NCBI RefSeq assembly: GCF_001010945.1
Contig: NZ_LBHB01000001.1
Span: 124,001-188,000, forward strand
Source of the DNA: Aurantiacibacter luteus
GTDB lineage: Bacteria > Pseudomonadota > Alphaproteobacteria > Sphingomonadales > Sphingomonadaceae
Length of the DNA: 64,000 bases
Direction of reading: 5' to 3'
Positions 9,388 to 17,870 of the stretch are shown here, in pieces. Each line of letters begins with the position of its first letter. Positions within the stretch are counted from its first letter, which is position 1. The translations under genes and the position numbers were made by a program. The notes under the pieces were generated by a model that was not told where the DNA came from, ran no database searches, and saw only the letters and a list, made by a program, of their open reading frames with translations.

Positions 9388-9692
9388 AGCTGATCGACGC
9401 GCGCGATCTGCCCGGCGCGCCGCTCGATGCGGCGATCGAGTTTGCGCGGGCTCACATGGCGGAGGCGCGGGAGGCCGATACCGACCTCGCCGTCCTGCTG
9501 TCCCCCGCCGACCACACCCACGCCAGCTGGCGCAAGGCGGTGATCGAGGAGCTTGCCCGCGAGGCCGCACCGCGCCGGGTCAATGCCGTGGTCGCACCCG
9601 ACGAGACAGCTGCGAACGAAGTGCTGGACTTTCTCGCCCGCGCGCCCGGCGTGACCGGACAAGTGCTGGAAGTCGCGGGCGCGGCCGCCTAG
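9384..9692 (+). CDS. Short Rossmann-like protein of unknown function
   Basis: This 102-residue protein starts with GTG overlapping the folB stop, which shows coupling. It is a small alpha/beta sequence rich in acidic residues and resembles the second half of a short-chain dehydrogenase-type Rossmann fold; no catalytic Tyr-Lys pair or full nucleotide-binding loop is present. I recall similar short proteins beside folB in sphingomonads, but I cannot assign a role. It may be a structural partner of FolB or a degenerate oxidoreductase. Confidence 0.75.
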   Translation: MKLIDARDLPGAPLDAAIEFARAHMAEAREADTDLAVLLSPADHTHASWRKAVIEELAREAAPRRVNAVVAPDETAANEVLDFLARAPGVTGQVLEVAGAAA

Positions 9693-9703
9693 GTTGGTGG
9701 GCG

Positions 9704-10705
9704 ATGTCCTGTAGCCAGCCTCTCGTCGATGCCTTCGACCGCCGCATCTCATACCTGCGGCTCTCGGTAACCGACCGCTGCGACCTGCGCTGTTCCTACT
9801 GCATGCCGGAACGGATGCAGTTCCTGCCCAAGAAGGAGGTGCTGAGCCTCGAGGAGCTGCACCGCCTCGCGCTCGCATTCATCGACCGCGGCATTACGAA
9901 GATCCGCCTGACCGGCGGCGAACCGCTGGTGCGGCGCGACGTGGTCGAACTGGTGCAGGCGCTGGGGCGCAGGCTGGGGGACGGGCTCGAAGAGCTGACG
10001 CTGACCACCAACGGCACGCGGCTGGCGGAGTTTGCCGGGCCGCTGCTCGATGCCGGGGTGAAGCGCGTCAACGTCAGCCTCGATACGATGGACGCCACTC
10101 TGTTCGAGACGCTCAGCCGCCGCGACCGGCTGGTGCAGGTCCTGCGCGGCATTGCGGCGGCGAGCGCCATCGGGCTGAAGGTCAAGATCAACACCGTTGC
10201 GCTGAAGAGTCTGAACGAGGGCAAGATACCCTACCTCGTCGAATGGGCGCACGCGCACGGACACGACATAACGCTGATCGAGGTCATGCCGCTGGGCGAA
10301 ATCGATGGAGAGCGCGTCGACCACTACCTGCCGCTGCCTGCGATACGCGACCGGCTGGAGGAGCGTTTCACCCTCACCGACCTGCCGGACGATACCGGCG
10401 GCCCGGCGCGTTACGTGCGGGTGGAGGAGACTGGCGGACGGCTCGGCTTCATCACCCCGCTCACCAACAACTTCTGCGCCAGCTGCAACCGCATCCGGGT
10501 CACCGCGACGGGCCAGCTTTTCGCCTGCCTCGGTGGGGCGGAACAGGTGGACCTGCGCGCCGCGCTGCGCTCCGACGACCCTGCAGCGCGGCTGGCCGAG
10601 GCGCTCGACACCGCGATGCGCATCAAGCCCGAGCGCCACCACTTCGCCCACGCTCGCGGCGCCACGCCCGCCCAGCCGAGGCATATGTCGGTGACGGGCG
10701 GTTAG
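9704..10705 (+). CDS. moaA: GTP 3',8-cyclase (molybdenum cofactor)
   Basis: This 333-residue radical-SAM enzyme catalyses the first step of molybdopterin synthesis, converting GTP to 3',8-cyclo-GTP. The radical-SAM cluster is C26, C30 and C33 in DRCDLRCSYC. The second 4Fe-4S cluster uses CASCNRIRVTATGQLFAC near residue 260. The protein ends in a Gly-Gly tail (SVTGG), which contacts the active site in MoaA. It lies just upstream of moaD and moaE, but no moaC, moaB or mog gene is in the window. Confidence 0.98.
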   Translation: MSCSQPLVDAFDRRISYLRLSVTDRCDLRCSYCMPERMQFLPKKEVLSLEELHRLALAFIDRGITKIRLTGGEPLVRRDVVELVQALGRRLGDGLEELTLTTNGTRLAEFAGPLLDAGVKRVNVSLDTMDATLFETLSRRDRLVQVLRGIAAASAIGLKVKINTVALKSLNEGKIPYLVEWAHAHGHDITLIEVMPLGEIDGERVDHYLPLPAIRDRLEERFTLTDLPDDTGGPARYVRVEETGGRLGFITPLTNNFCASCNRIRVTATGQLFACLGGAEQVDLRAALRSDDPAARLAEALDTAMRIKPERHHFAHARGATPAQPRHMSVTGG

Positions 10706-10708
10706 GTC

Positions 10709-10951
10709 ATGGCAGTAGCGGTCGTTTTCCTCGGCAAGCTGGCCGACCTATCCGGTGCGGCCGAAGCGAGCCTGCCCGGACCACTCGACTGGGCGGGCCT
10801 GCTGGAAGCCCTGCCGCCAAGCCTGGCCGACGAAGTGAGGGGCGAGCGCGTGCGGGTAGCGCTCAATGGCGAATTGCTCGCCGAAAAGACGGCCCTGCGC
10901 GCCGCCGACGGCAGCGAGATTGCGTTGCTGCCGCCCGTCAGCGGCGGCTGA
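10709..10951 (+). CDS. moaD: Molybdopterin synthase small subunit
   Basis: This 80-residue ubiquitin-like sulfur carrier donates sulfur to cyclic pyranopterin monophosphate. The C-terminal Gly-Gly (PPVSGG) that becomes a thiocarboxylate is intact, and length and beta-grasp pattern fit MoaD. It starts three bases after moaA and is followed five bases later by moaE, so the three form one transcription unit. Confidence 0.96.
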   Translation: MAVAVVFLGKLADLSGAAEASLPGPLDWAGLLEALPPSLADEVRGERVRVALNGELLAEKTALRAADGSEIALLPPVSGG

Positions 10952-10955
10952 GCGG

Positions 10956-11399
10956 GTGCGCGATGTGCAGCTTCTCGCCAAGGGCTTCTCGCCCGGCAAG
11001 GCGCTCGGCCTGTTCGCCAAGGCGCATCCCGATGCGGGCGGCATAGCCAGCTTCGTGGGCAAGGTGCGGCCCGAGGCGGACGTGAAGGTGCTGGAGCTGA
11101 AGGCCTACCCGCGCATGACGCTTCCCGGCATGGAGGCGCTGGCCGCCGACGTGGAGGCGCGCTGGACGCTCGATGGCCTGCTTATCCACCACCGCCACGG
11201 CGTGATGCGGCCCGGCGCGCCCATCGTCCTCGTCGCCGCCGCCGCCCGGCACCGGCGCGATGTGATAGAGGCGGTGGATTTCGCCATGGATCACCTGAAG
11301 TCGGCAAGCTGGTTCTGGAAACGCGAGAAGCGCGGCGACGGCTGGCACTGGATCGAGCCGCGCGAACAGGATCACGCCGACCTGTCGCGCTGGGCCTAG
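10956..11399 (+). CDS. moaE: Molybdopterin synthase large subunit
   Basis: This 147-residue catalytic subunit pairs with MoaD to make molybdopterin. Conserved features are GGIASFVGKVRPE near residue 35, IHHRHGVMRPGAPIVLV and the lysine-containing segment KSASWFWKREKRGDG. The GTG start (VRDVQLLAKG) is preferred because upstream in-frame residues are moaD in another frame. The stop is shared with the convergent lipoprotein gene in a CTAG. Confidence 0.97.
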   Translation: MRDVQLLAKGFSPGKALGLFAKAHPDAGGIASFVGKVRPEADVKVLELKAYPRMTLPGMEALAADVEARWTLDGLLIHHRHGVMRPGAPIVLVAAAARHRRDVIEAVDFAMDHLKSASWFWKREKRGDGWHWIEPREQDHADLSRWA

Positions 11400-11908
11400 C
11401 GCAGGTCTCCCAGCAAGCCTGCGACAATCGCATTCTCCTCGGCCACCAGCGCCTCGACCGGCCCGCGCAGGTCCTGCACGCCGGCCGTTTCCTGCCCCTC
11501 GGTCCCGGCATCGACATAGATGCGGTCCAGCTCGACGAGCGCGATCATCGCCCGGGCCCTGTGCCCCTCCAGCGTGGCGACGGCGACCTGCGCTACCGAC
11601 CAGGCGTCGCTGCCCATGCCGCTGCCGCGCGCGGTGTTCACGCGGGCACGGGCGGCGGGAAGGGCGGCGAGGAACGCGGCGTGAGCTTCGCGGGCCTGCG
11701 CCGCGAACCCTTGCGCACCTGCGACGGCGGCAGGGGCAGGGTAGGTCGGCACATAGGGGGGCGGTTGGAACGCGCCGGTATCGCGCTCGGCCTCGCGAAT
11801 CGCCAGCGACGGATAGTCATCCTCGCCGGCGCTGGCGCAGGCCCCCAGCAGCGGGAGAAGCACCAGCGAAGCGGCGAAAACGGGCAGCAGGCGCGGTTGC
11901 ATGGTCAC
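11396..11908 (-). CDS. Putative lipoprotein, unknown function
   Basis: This 170-residue protein begins with a lipoprotein signal peptide: a positively charged start, a hydrophobic stretch and a lipobox LGAC with Cys at residue 24. The mature part is Ala/Pro-rich and then largely helical, with no recognised catalytic motif. I cannot assign a family. It is convergent with moaE and divergent from the rplU leader, so it is probably a single-gene unit. Confidence 0.85.
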   Translation of the reverse strand: MTMQPRLLPVFAASLVLLPLLGACASAGEDDYPSLAIREAERDTGAFQPPPYVPTYPAPAAVAGAQGFAAQAREAHAAFLAALPAARARVNTARGSGMGSDAWSVAQVAVATLEGHRARAMIALVELDRIYVDAGTEGQETAGVQDLRGPVEALVAEENAIVAGLLGDLR

Positions 11909-11978
11909 GCGACCGCCCTACATCGTGGGACAAGGGCTTTCCAGCGCACAAATGCCGCGAAATCGGCATCGGTGGCAG

Positions 11979-12007
11979 TTGACAGCGCGGGGCGGCTGGC
12001 CTAACGG
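11979..12007 (+). promoter_or_regulatory. Candidate sigma-70 promoter upstream of rplU
   Basis: A consensus -35 box TTGACA (11979-11984) is followed after 17 bases by TAACGG (12002-12007). The -10 match is weak, which is common in GC-rich alphaproteobacteria. It faces rplU, whose start codon lies about 95 bases downstream. A 6-bp inverted repeat (ATGCCG/CGGCAT, 11952-11969) sits just upstream. Confidence 0.5.
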
Positions 12008-12020
12008 CTGCGCTCTTTCC

Positions 12021-12044
12021 GGTGCCCCTCGGGGCGCCCTTTTT
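12021..12044 (+). terminator. Terminator-like hairpin in the rplU leader
   Basis: GGTGCCC (12021-12027) pairs with GGGCGCC (12032-12038) across a CTCG loop, and a TTTTT run follows, all on the plus strand. No plus-strand gene lies directly upstream; the nearest is moaE, beyond a minus-strand gene. The hairpin therefore either ends a short unannotated RNA or attenuates rplU transcription. Confidence 0.55.
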
Positions 12045-12102
12045 GTTGTTGCCGGGGGCGTGGCCCGTGGCGAGGACACCAGATAGACAGGTTGACAGGA
12101 CC

Positions 12103-12615
12103 ATGTTCGCAGTAGTGCGCACGGGCGGCAAGCAGTATCGCGTCGCCGCAGGAGACAAGATCGCGGTCGAAAAGCTGGCGGGCGATGCCGGCGACACGAT
12201 CACGCTGGGCGACGTTCTGCTCGCCGGCGACGGGGATGAGATGAAGGACGCGGCCAAGGTCGTCGTCTCGGCAGAGATCATCGCCCAGGCCAAGAGCGAG
12301 AAGGTGCTCGTCTTCAAGAAGCGCCGCCGCCACAACTATCGCCGCAAGAACGGCCACCGCCAGCAGATGACCCTGCTGCGCATCGTGGGCGTGGGCGACG
12401 AGAAGAAGGCGGCTCCGAAGAAGGAAGCGGCTAAGAAGGCTGACGAGGCCCCCAAGACGGAAGAGGCCAAGGCCGCTCCCAAGAAGGAAGCCGCGCCCAA
12501 GAAGCCCGCTGCCAAGAAGGCCGCGCCTGCCACGGACGCCGCGGAAGACAAGGCGCCCGTCGCCAAGAAGGCCGCGCCCAAGAAGAAGGCCGCCACCTCG
12601 GCCAAGAAGGACTGA
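12103..12615 (+). CDS. rplU: 50S ribosomal protein L21 with long Lys/Ala-rich tail
   Basis: Residues 1 to about 100 are a normal L21 that binds 23S rRNA domain I, with the typical start [14 protein letters not shown] and the basic [17 protein letters not shown]. Residues 101-170 form an added tail of repeated APKKEAA/AAKKA-like units, rich in Lys, Ala, Pro and Glu, resembling histone-H1-like tails. L21 is usually about 100-105 residues, so the tail is a clear extension. rpmA follows 36 bases later, the usual ribosomal protein pair. Confidence 0.98.
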   Translation: MFAVVRTGGKQYRVAAGDKIAVEKLAGDAGDTITLGDVLLAGDGDEMKDAAKVVVSAEIIAQAKSEKVLVFKKRRRHNYRRKNGHRQQMTLLRIVGVGDEKKAAPKKEAAKKADEAPKTEEAKAAPKKEAAPKKPAAKKAAPATDAAEDKAPVAKKAAPKKKAATSAKKD

Positions 12616-12651
12616 TCGGGCCGCGGCCCGACGGATACGGAGTAGAAGACC

Positions 12652-12921
12652 ATGGCACACAAGAAAGCAGGCGGTTCGTCGCGTAACGGTCGTGATTCGG
12701 CCGGCCGTCGCCTCGGTGTGAAGAAGTTCGGCAGCCAGGAAGTGATTCCGGGCAACATCATCGTGCGCCAGCGCGGCACCAAGTTCTACCCGGGCACCAA
12801 CGTGGGCATGGGCAAGGACCACACGCTGTTCGCGCTCGAGGCCGGCCGCGTCCGCTTCCACGATGGCAAGCAAGGCCGCAAGTACGTCTCGGTAGACGCC
12901 ATGGCGGAAGCTGCCGAGTAA
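12652..12921 (+). CDS. rpmA: 50S ribosomal protein L27
   Basis: This 89-residue ribosomal protein reaches the peptidyl-transferase centre with its N-terminus. The sequence [16 protein letters not shown] is the standard L27 start, followed by [15 protein letters not shown]. It is co-transcribed with rplU and followed by a strong terminator. The GTPase gene obgE often lies downstream of rpmA but is absent from the window. Confidence 0.99.
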   Translation: MAHKKAGGSSRNGRDSAGRRLGVKKFGSQEVIPGNIIVRQRGTKFYPGTNVGMGKDHTLFALEAGRVRFHDGKQGRKYVSVDAMAEAAE

Positions 12922-12993
12922 TCGGATGATCCGATAACGGGGTCATCCACCGGGATGGCCCCTTTCGGACACCAAAAGGTCCGGAAAGCAGGA

Positions 12994-13023
12994 AGGAGAT
13001 GGGGCCGCCCCGTCTCCTTTTTT
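12994..13023 (+). terminator. Intrinsic terminator of rplU-rpmA
   Basis: AGGAGA (12994-12999) pairs with TCTCCT (13013-13018), extended inward by a T-G wobble and GGGG/CCCC around a CCG loop. The arm runs directly into seven T residues (the last base of the stem and a tail to 13023). It lies about 75 bases after the rpmA stop and is the strongest terminator in the window. Two further hairpins precede it (12941-12960 and 12966-12983). Confidence 0.9.
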
Positions 13024-13097
13024 GCATTCTCCTTCCCCGTTCTGAAACCTGGGCCGTGCACTGGAGGCGCATGGCCCGACCCATGGGGAGAAATCCG

Positions 13098-13634
13098 ATG
13101 TTCATGCGTACCGAGCGTCTGTTCCTGCGTCCCGCCTGGAGCGAGGACGCGCCCGCCATCGCCCGCGCCATCGCCGCGCCCGAAATCGTCCGCAACCTCG
13201 CCCGCGCGCCCTGGCCTTACGGCCTGGCGGAGGCGGAGCAGTTCGTGGCCCTGCCGCAGGACCGAAAAGCGCCCCACTTCCTCGTGCAACTGCCGGGTGA
13301 AGGCGTGATCGGCAGCGCCGGGTTCGGCAGGCAGGGCGAGGACGTGGAGATCGGCTACTGGATCGCGCGCGAGCATTGGGGGCAGGGCTATGCCACCGAG
13401 GCCGCACGTGCGCTGATCGACCTCGCCCGCATGATCGGCCACCGCCGTTTGGTCGCCGGACACTTCGTGGACAATCCCGCCTCGGGCCGGGTCCTGCACA
13501 AGGCGGGCTTCGTCCCCACCGGCACCGTGGCCATGCGCCACAGCCTCGCGCGCGGCGAGGACGCTCCGCTGGTCGAGTTCGCCTGCGAACTGGAAGACCA
13601 ACCGGCGCCTTTTGAATGGCGGCGCGCGGCCTGA
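13098..13634 (+). CDS. GNAT family N-acetyltransferase (RimJ/RimL-like)
   Basis: This 178-residue acetyltransferase is of the type that modifies protein N-termini or small amines using acetyl-CoA. It starts MFMRTERLFLRPAW, typical of RimJ/RimL-like proteins, and has the acetyl-CoA loop in HWGQGYATEAA and the ENxAS-like DNPASGRVLHKAGF motif. The substrate is unknown. A GNAT gene downstream of rpmA is familiar in sphingomonads. An ATG at 13104 is an alternative start. Confidence 0.9.
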   Translation: MFMRTERLFLRPAWSEDAPAIARAIAAPEIVRNLARAPWPYGLAEAEQFVALPQDRKAPHFLVQLPGEGVIGSAGFGRQGEDVEIGYWIAREHWGQGYATEAARALIDLARMIGHRRLVAGHFVDNPASGRVLHKAGFVPTGTVAMRHSLARGEDAPLVEFACELEDQPAPFEWRRAA

Positions 13635-13659
13635 TCGGCAGGAACGCGCGCCGAGTCCT

Positions 13660-14502
13660 TTACGCTGCGACTGCCGCCTGCTCTCGCTCCCACGCGGCGA
13701 TCAGGTGGCGGTCGTCGTGGTCCCACGGGTGGAAGCCGGGGCGGAAATAGCCGAGCCAGCTGGGAAAGATGCGCCGCAGGATACCGGGCTTGCCGAACAG
13801 ATATTTCGCAAGCCGCCACTTCGCCCGCAAACCGGTGATGCCGTCCTGCTCGAGGAGACGCAACGCGTCGGTGGAGCGATTGACGAGGAAGCGTCGACTC
13901 ACCACCAGCATCAGCAGGCAGCGTACCCGCCAGCGCTTGCCGTCGGACCAGTCGCGCGTGGCGTGGAGCCAAGTGTCGTAGGCGACGCCCTTATGCTCGA
14001 TCTCCTCGACCGAATGCCAGGCCCACATCGCCGGATCGCCGATTCCGCCGGTGGCCAGCGAGGCGGGGTTTTTCAGGAATTCGTGCGCGAAGACGGCGGT
14101 GAAATGTTCCAGCGCGATGGTCACGGCAAGCTGCACGATCGGCGGCCGCGACATGGCAAGGTCGACCAGCCGGTTCACGCTCGCGTCGATCTCGCGCATA
14201 TCGTAACCGGCGGCGGCGACCGCGCGATTGAAGGCGAGATGCTCGCGGCTGTGATTCACCTCCTGCCGCACGAACTCGCGGATCTCGGCGGCGAGCGCAG
14301 GCGGCGCGCCTTCGCGAAAAGCCTTTACGGCAGCGATGAACATCGCTTCTCCGCGCGGGAAGCTGGCCGACAGCGCGGAAAACCAGGCGGCCGCGACCGG
14401 ATCGACACCCTCTTCGCGGCGCAGGTCTCTGGCGAAGCGAAGGTCGCGCACGACGAGGCTGGAAGAGGGGTTGGCAGCTTGCCAGTGTGGCTGGGCGGTC
14501 AT
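13660..14502 (-). CDS. Predicted metal-dependent hydrolase (PF10118-like)
   Basis: This 280-residue protein matches the uncharacterised metal-dependent hydrolase family by its His/Glu pattern: QEVNHSREHLAFN, ALEHFTAVFAHEFL and WHSVEEIEHKGVAYD, which resemble a di-metal helical bundle. No substrate is known. The start MTAQPHW is preferred because upstream in-frame sequence crosses the divergent regulator gene. It is transcribed away from the TetR gene only 49 bases distant, and is the obvious candidate target of that regulator. Confidence 0.85.
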   Translation of the reverse strand: MTAQPHWQAANPSSSLVVRDLRFARDLRREEGVDPVAAAWFSALSASFPRGEAMFIAAVKAFREGAPPALAAEIREFVRQEVNHSREHLAFNRAVAAAGYDMREIDASVNRLVDLAMSRPPIVQLAVTIALEHFTAVFAHEFLKNPASLATGGIGDPAMWAWHSVEEIEHKGVAYDTWLHATRDWSDGKRWRVRCLLMLVVSRRFLVNRSTDALRLLEQDGITGLRAKWRLAKYLFGKPGILRRIFPSWLGYFRPGFHPWDHDDRHLIAAWEREQAAVAA

Positions 14503-14551
14503 AATGCTAACCTTCGTTACCGACGCTTGAATTTGGGACTTACTAACACCA
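14503..14551. promoter_or_regulatory. Divergent promoter/operator between hydrolase and TetR regulator
   Basis: The 49-base gap separates two start codons facing apart. It holds an inverted repeat TAAC-CTTC-GTTA (14508-14519) and a second weaker one with TTGG/CCAA ends (14533-14552). A gap this short means the two promoters overlap, so one bound repressor could control both genes. The operator assignment is an inference. Confidence 0.5.
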
Positions 14552-15151
14552 ATGTCAACAAGAAAGCGTATGAGCCCTGACGAGAGCCGTGCCGCCGCGC
14601 TTGAGGCGGCGCGCGCGCTGTTGCTGGAGGCCGGGCCGCAGGCGGTGACGCTGAAGGCCGTGGCGGGGCGCGTGGGGCGCACGCATGCGAACCTGCTTCA
14701 TCATTTCGGCAGCGCCAGTGGCCTGCAAAAGGCGCTCGCCCGGCACCTGGCGCAGACCGTGTGCGACTCGATCGCCGACGCCGTGCGGGCGACGCGCGCC
14801 GGGATCGGCAGCCCGCGCGAGGTGGTTGACCTCACCTTCGATGCCTTCGGTCGCGAGGGCGGCGGCGCGCTGGCGAGCTGGATGCTGGCCTCGGGCAACG
14901 AGGACGCGCTCGATCCCATCGTCGAGACGATTCACGCGCTGGTGGACGACTTGCTGCCCGAGGACTGTGCGCCGGAGAACGGCCGAACGATGCACGAAAA
15001 CACCTTTACGCTGGTGCTGATGGCGCTGGGCGATGCCCTGCTGGGTGAGCCGTTGGCCGAATCGCTGAGCGTGCGGCGCTCGGTGGTTCGCGACCGGGCA
15101 GAGGCGATGCTGGTGGCGACTTTCACGCAAGCCTACGGCGAAAGCGCCTAG
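14552..15151 (+). CDS. TetR family transcriptional regulator
   Basis: This 199-residue regulator has an N-terminal TetR helix-turn-helix (about residues 10-60, core VTLKAVAGRVGRTHANLLHHF with the typical LLHHF end) and a divergent ligand-binding domain. It probably represses itself and the divergent PF10118-like hydrolase. The ligand is unknown. The stop is shared with ygfZ in a CTAG. Confidence 0.92.
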   Translation: MSTRKRMSPDESRAAALEAARALLLEAGPQAVTLKAVAGRVGRTHANLLHHFGSASGLQKALARHLAQTVCDSIADAVRATRAGIGSPREVVDLTFDAFGREGGGALASWMLASGNEDALDPIVETIHALVDDLLPEDCAPENGRTMHENTFTLVLMALGDALLGEPLAESLSVRRSVVRDRAEAMLVATFTQAYGESA

Positions 15152-15870
15152 CCTTCCGGTGTCATCCACTCCGGCACGAGATCGGTTGGAATGTCCTCCA
15201 CCCGAAGGTGGTCCACTGCCAGACCAAAATCCGGGTAGGCGGCCTTGCGGCGCTTCTCGTCCGAACGCTCCAGCGGCACCACCATCAGGCGCCGGTTGAC
15301 CTTGCTGCGCCAGTTCATGCGCGCGGTATTCTCCTGCCCGATGTAGCAGCCCTTGGTGAAGCTGACGCCGTTCAGTTCGGCCGCGTTGGTCTCCAGCCAC
15401 AGCACGTCGCCCAGTTCCGCGCGGCCCTCCGGCACACCGAGCGCGAGGCGATGGGCGAGGTAGGCATGGTCCACCGGAGGCGTGTCGTCCGCCAATCCCA
15501 GCCGCCGAGAGCCAAGCGCAGGCATCCGAGGGTCGGGTGTTAAGCTGCTCTCGGCCTCGTCGCTCCAGAACACCGCCAGCCCCGAGTCCACGGCAATCGC
15601 CAGCTTGCGCCGCAGCCGGTAGAGCGACAGCCGCCTGACGAGATCCTCGGCCGCTTCCGCCTCGCAATCGAGCAGGACGTCCGCGCCGTCACGCCAGACG
15701 ATCATGTCGAACATGGCCTTGCCCTGCGGCGTCAGCAGCCCGGCGTAGGTAGGCCCCGATCCGGTCACGTCGTTGGTCAGCAAGCCCTGCAGGAATGCGG
15801 CGGCGTCCTCGCCATCGTCCGTGGGAGAAACGCGCACCACGGCGCGGGCGGCGAGGCGTCCGATCGTCAT
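15148..15870 (-). CDS. ygfZ: Folate-binding protein YgfZ
   Basis: This 240-residue GcvT-like protein helps maintain or repair certain iron-sulfur enzymes using tetrahydrofolate. The diagnostic motif is [13 protein letters not shown] (K-G-C-Y-x-G-Q-E), with the conserved Cys. Length is at the short end for the COG0354 family but complete. It is divergent from pyrC with 38 bases between start codons. Confidence 0.94.
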   Translation of the reverse strand: MTIGRLAARAVVRVSPTDDGEDAAAFLQGLLTNDVTGSGPTYAGLLTPQGKAMFDMIVWRDGADVLLDCEAEAAEDLVRRLSLYRLRRKLAIAVDSGLAVFWSDEAESSLTPDPRMPALGSRRLGLADDTPPVDHAYLAHRLALGVPEGRAELGDVLWLETNAAELNGVSFTKGCYIGQENTARMNWRSKVNRRLMVVPLERSDEKRRKAAYPDFGLAVDHLRVEDIPTDLVPEWMTPEG

Positions 15871-15908
15871 GGGTGACAGATAGGTGGCCGCGCGCCATAG
15901 GCAAAGCC

Positions 15909-16946
15909 ATGAGCGAGACCCTGACCATCCGCCGCCCCGACGACTGGCACGTCCACTTGCGCGACGGCGCGATGCTGGCGGGCGTGGTGGGCCACACCGC
16001 GCGCCAGTTCGCCCGCGCCATCGTGATGCCCAACCTCTCCCCGCCCGTCACCGACGTCGCCGCCGCCGAGGCCTATCGCCAGCGCATCCTCGCCGCCGTG
16101 CCCGAAGGCATGGCGTTCAAGCCGCTGATGACCTGCTACCTCACCGACCGCACCGATCCCGCCGAGGTGCGCCGGGGGTTCGAGGCAGGCGTATTCACTG
16201 CCGCCAAGCTCTATCCCGCCGGAGCCACGACCAACTCGGCAAGCGGGGTGACGGACGTGGCCAACATCCGCGAGGTACTGGAGACGATGGCCGAGATCGG
16301 CATGGTCCTGTGCGTCCACGGCGAGGTGACCCACGCCGATGTGGACGTGTTCGACCGCGAAGCGGTTTTCATCGAGCAGATCCTCGCGCCGTTGCTGGCC
16401 GAGCTGCCCACGCTCAAGGTCGTATTCGAGCACATCACCAGCGAGGAGGGCGTGCAGTTCGTCGAGAGCGCGGGGGGTAACGTTGCGGCCACGATCACCC
16501 CGCAGCACCTGCATATCAACCGCAACGCCATGCTGGTCGGCGGCATCCGTCCGCACGCCTATTGCCTGCCCGTCGCCAAGCGCGAGAAGCACCGGCTCGC
16601 CCTGCGCCGCGCGGCGACAGGAGGCAGCCCCAAGTTCTTCCTCGGCACCGATTCGGCTCCGCACGCGCGCGAGGCGAAGGAAAGCGCCTGCGGCTGCGCG
16701 GGCATCTTCAACGCGCCCTACGCGCTCGAGAGCTACCTCGCGGTGTTCGAGGCGGAAGGGGCGCTGGACCGGTTCGAGGGCTTTGCCAGCCTCCACGGCC
16801 CGGCGTTTTACGGCCTGCCGGTCAATGCGGACACGGTGACGCTGGAGCGCGGCGAATTCATGGTGCCCGACATGATCACCGCGGGCGAGACACAGCTCGT
16901 GCCCTTCCACGCGGGCGAAACGCTGGGCTGGCGCTTCAGGGGGTAG
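15909..16946 (+). CDS. pyrC: Dihydroorotase
   Basis: This 345-residue zinc amidohydrolase closes carbamoyl-aspartate to dihydroorotate in pyrimidine synthesis. The metal motif HVHLRDG lies near residue 14, and the bridging carboxylated lysine is in [12 protein letters not shown]. Length and motifs fit the E. coli PyrC (class II, homodimeric) type rather than the longer PyrC/AllB type. The ATG at 15909 is chosen because upstream residues have no similarity. Its 3' end overlaps the convergent rarD gene by 11 bases. Confidence 0.97.
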   Translation: MSETLTIRRPDDWHVHLRDGAMLAGVVGHTARQFARAIVMPNLSPPVTDVAAAEAYRQRILAAVPEGMAFKPLMTCYLTDRTDPAEVRRGFEAGVFTAAKLYPAGATTNSASGVTDVANIREVLETMAEIGMVLCVHGEVTHADVDVFDREAVFIEQILAPLLAELPTLKVVFEHITSEEGVQFVESAGGNVAATITPQHLHINRNAMLVGGIRPHAYCLPVAKREKHRLALRRAATGGSPKFFLGTDSAPHAREAKESACGCAGIFNAPYALESYLAVFEAEGALDRFEGFASLHGPAFYGLPVNADTVTLERGEFMVPDMITAGETQLVPFHAGETLGWRFRG

Positions 16947-17850
16947 CGGGCACCGGCGGCTCGGCCTTGCGGCTTGTGCGCAGGAGGTCCCAGGTAAAGA
17001 CGATCACCGCGATCCAGATGGCGACGAAGCAGGCGAGCTGCGCGGGCTTCAGCTCCTCGCCGAACACCGTCAGGCCCAGGATGAAGATGATGGTGGGCGA
17101 GAGGAACTGCAGGAAGCCGATCACGGTATAGGGCAGGGCGCGCGTGGCGGTGGCGAACATGATGAGCGGCACCGCGGTCATGAAGCCGCCCATCACGATG
17201 CCGAAGGTCTCCCACCCGTCGCGCCCGAAGGCCAGCCCCTCGCCCTGCAGCGCCGCCCAGCCGAGATAGGCGAGAGCGAAGGGCGCAAGGATCATCGATT
17301 CGACCGTCAGCCCCGTCAGCGGCCCCGCCGCCACGGTCTTTCGCAACAGACCGTAGAGCCCGAAGGTCGTCGCCAGGGTCAGGCTGACCCACAGCGTCGT
17401 CAGCGCCCCCACCGCGAGGGCGCCTACGCCCAGTGCCGCCAGAGCCACCGCGCCCGCCTGCCAGCGCGAGAGCCGCTCCTTCAGGAAAAGGAAGGCCAGC
17501 AGCATCATCACGAGCGGCAGGATGTAGTAGCCGAGGCTCGCGGCATAGACGTGCCCGGTCTGGATCGCCCAGACGTAGAGATACCAGTTGATCGCCACCG
17601 CCGTGGCGCTTGCCAGCAGGGTGCGCATCGTGCGCCCGCTCGACAGCGTCAGGCGCATTTCTTCGCCGCGCGAGAGGTACCAGACGAAGGCCAGGCAGAT
17701 CGGCAGGGTGAACAGCGTGCGCCAGGCGATGTATTCGAGCGGCGGCACCTCGCGCACCAGCAGCAGGTAGATCGGCATCGCGCCCCAGATCGCGTGGGTG
17801 CCCAGCGCCAGCGAGAGGGCGCGGCGGCGGGTGATCGGGGTATCGCTCAT
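16936..17850 (-). CDS. rarD: RarD-type EamA transporter
   Basis: This 304-residue inner-membrane protein has ten predicted spans from two EamA repeats, with RarD features such as [12 protein letters not shown] at the start and [19 protein letters not shown]. RarD proteins are drug/metabolite superfamily exporters; the name comes from a chloramphenicol-sensitivity phenotype and the substrate is not known. The start [12 protein letters not shown] is preferred over one 36 bases upstream. An unusually structured gap lies upstream of it. Confidence 0.92.
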   Translation of the reverse strand: MSDTPITRRRALSLALGTHAIWGAMPIYLLLVREVPPLEYIAWRTLFTLPICLAFVWYLSRGEEMRLTLSSGRTMRTLLASATAVAINWYLYVWAIQTGHVYAASLGYYILPLVMMLLAFLFLKERLSRWQAGAVALAALGVGALAVGALTTLWVSLTLATTFGLYGLLRKTVAAGPLTGLTVESMILAPFALAYLGWAALQGEGLAFGRDGWETFGIVMGGFMTAVPLIMFATATRALPYTVIGFLQFLSPTIIFILGLTVFGEELKPAQLACFVAIWIAVIVFTWDLLRTSRKAEPPVPATP

Positions 17851-17870
17851 CGCCAGCCCGCTAGGCTCCT

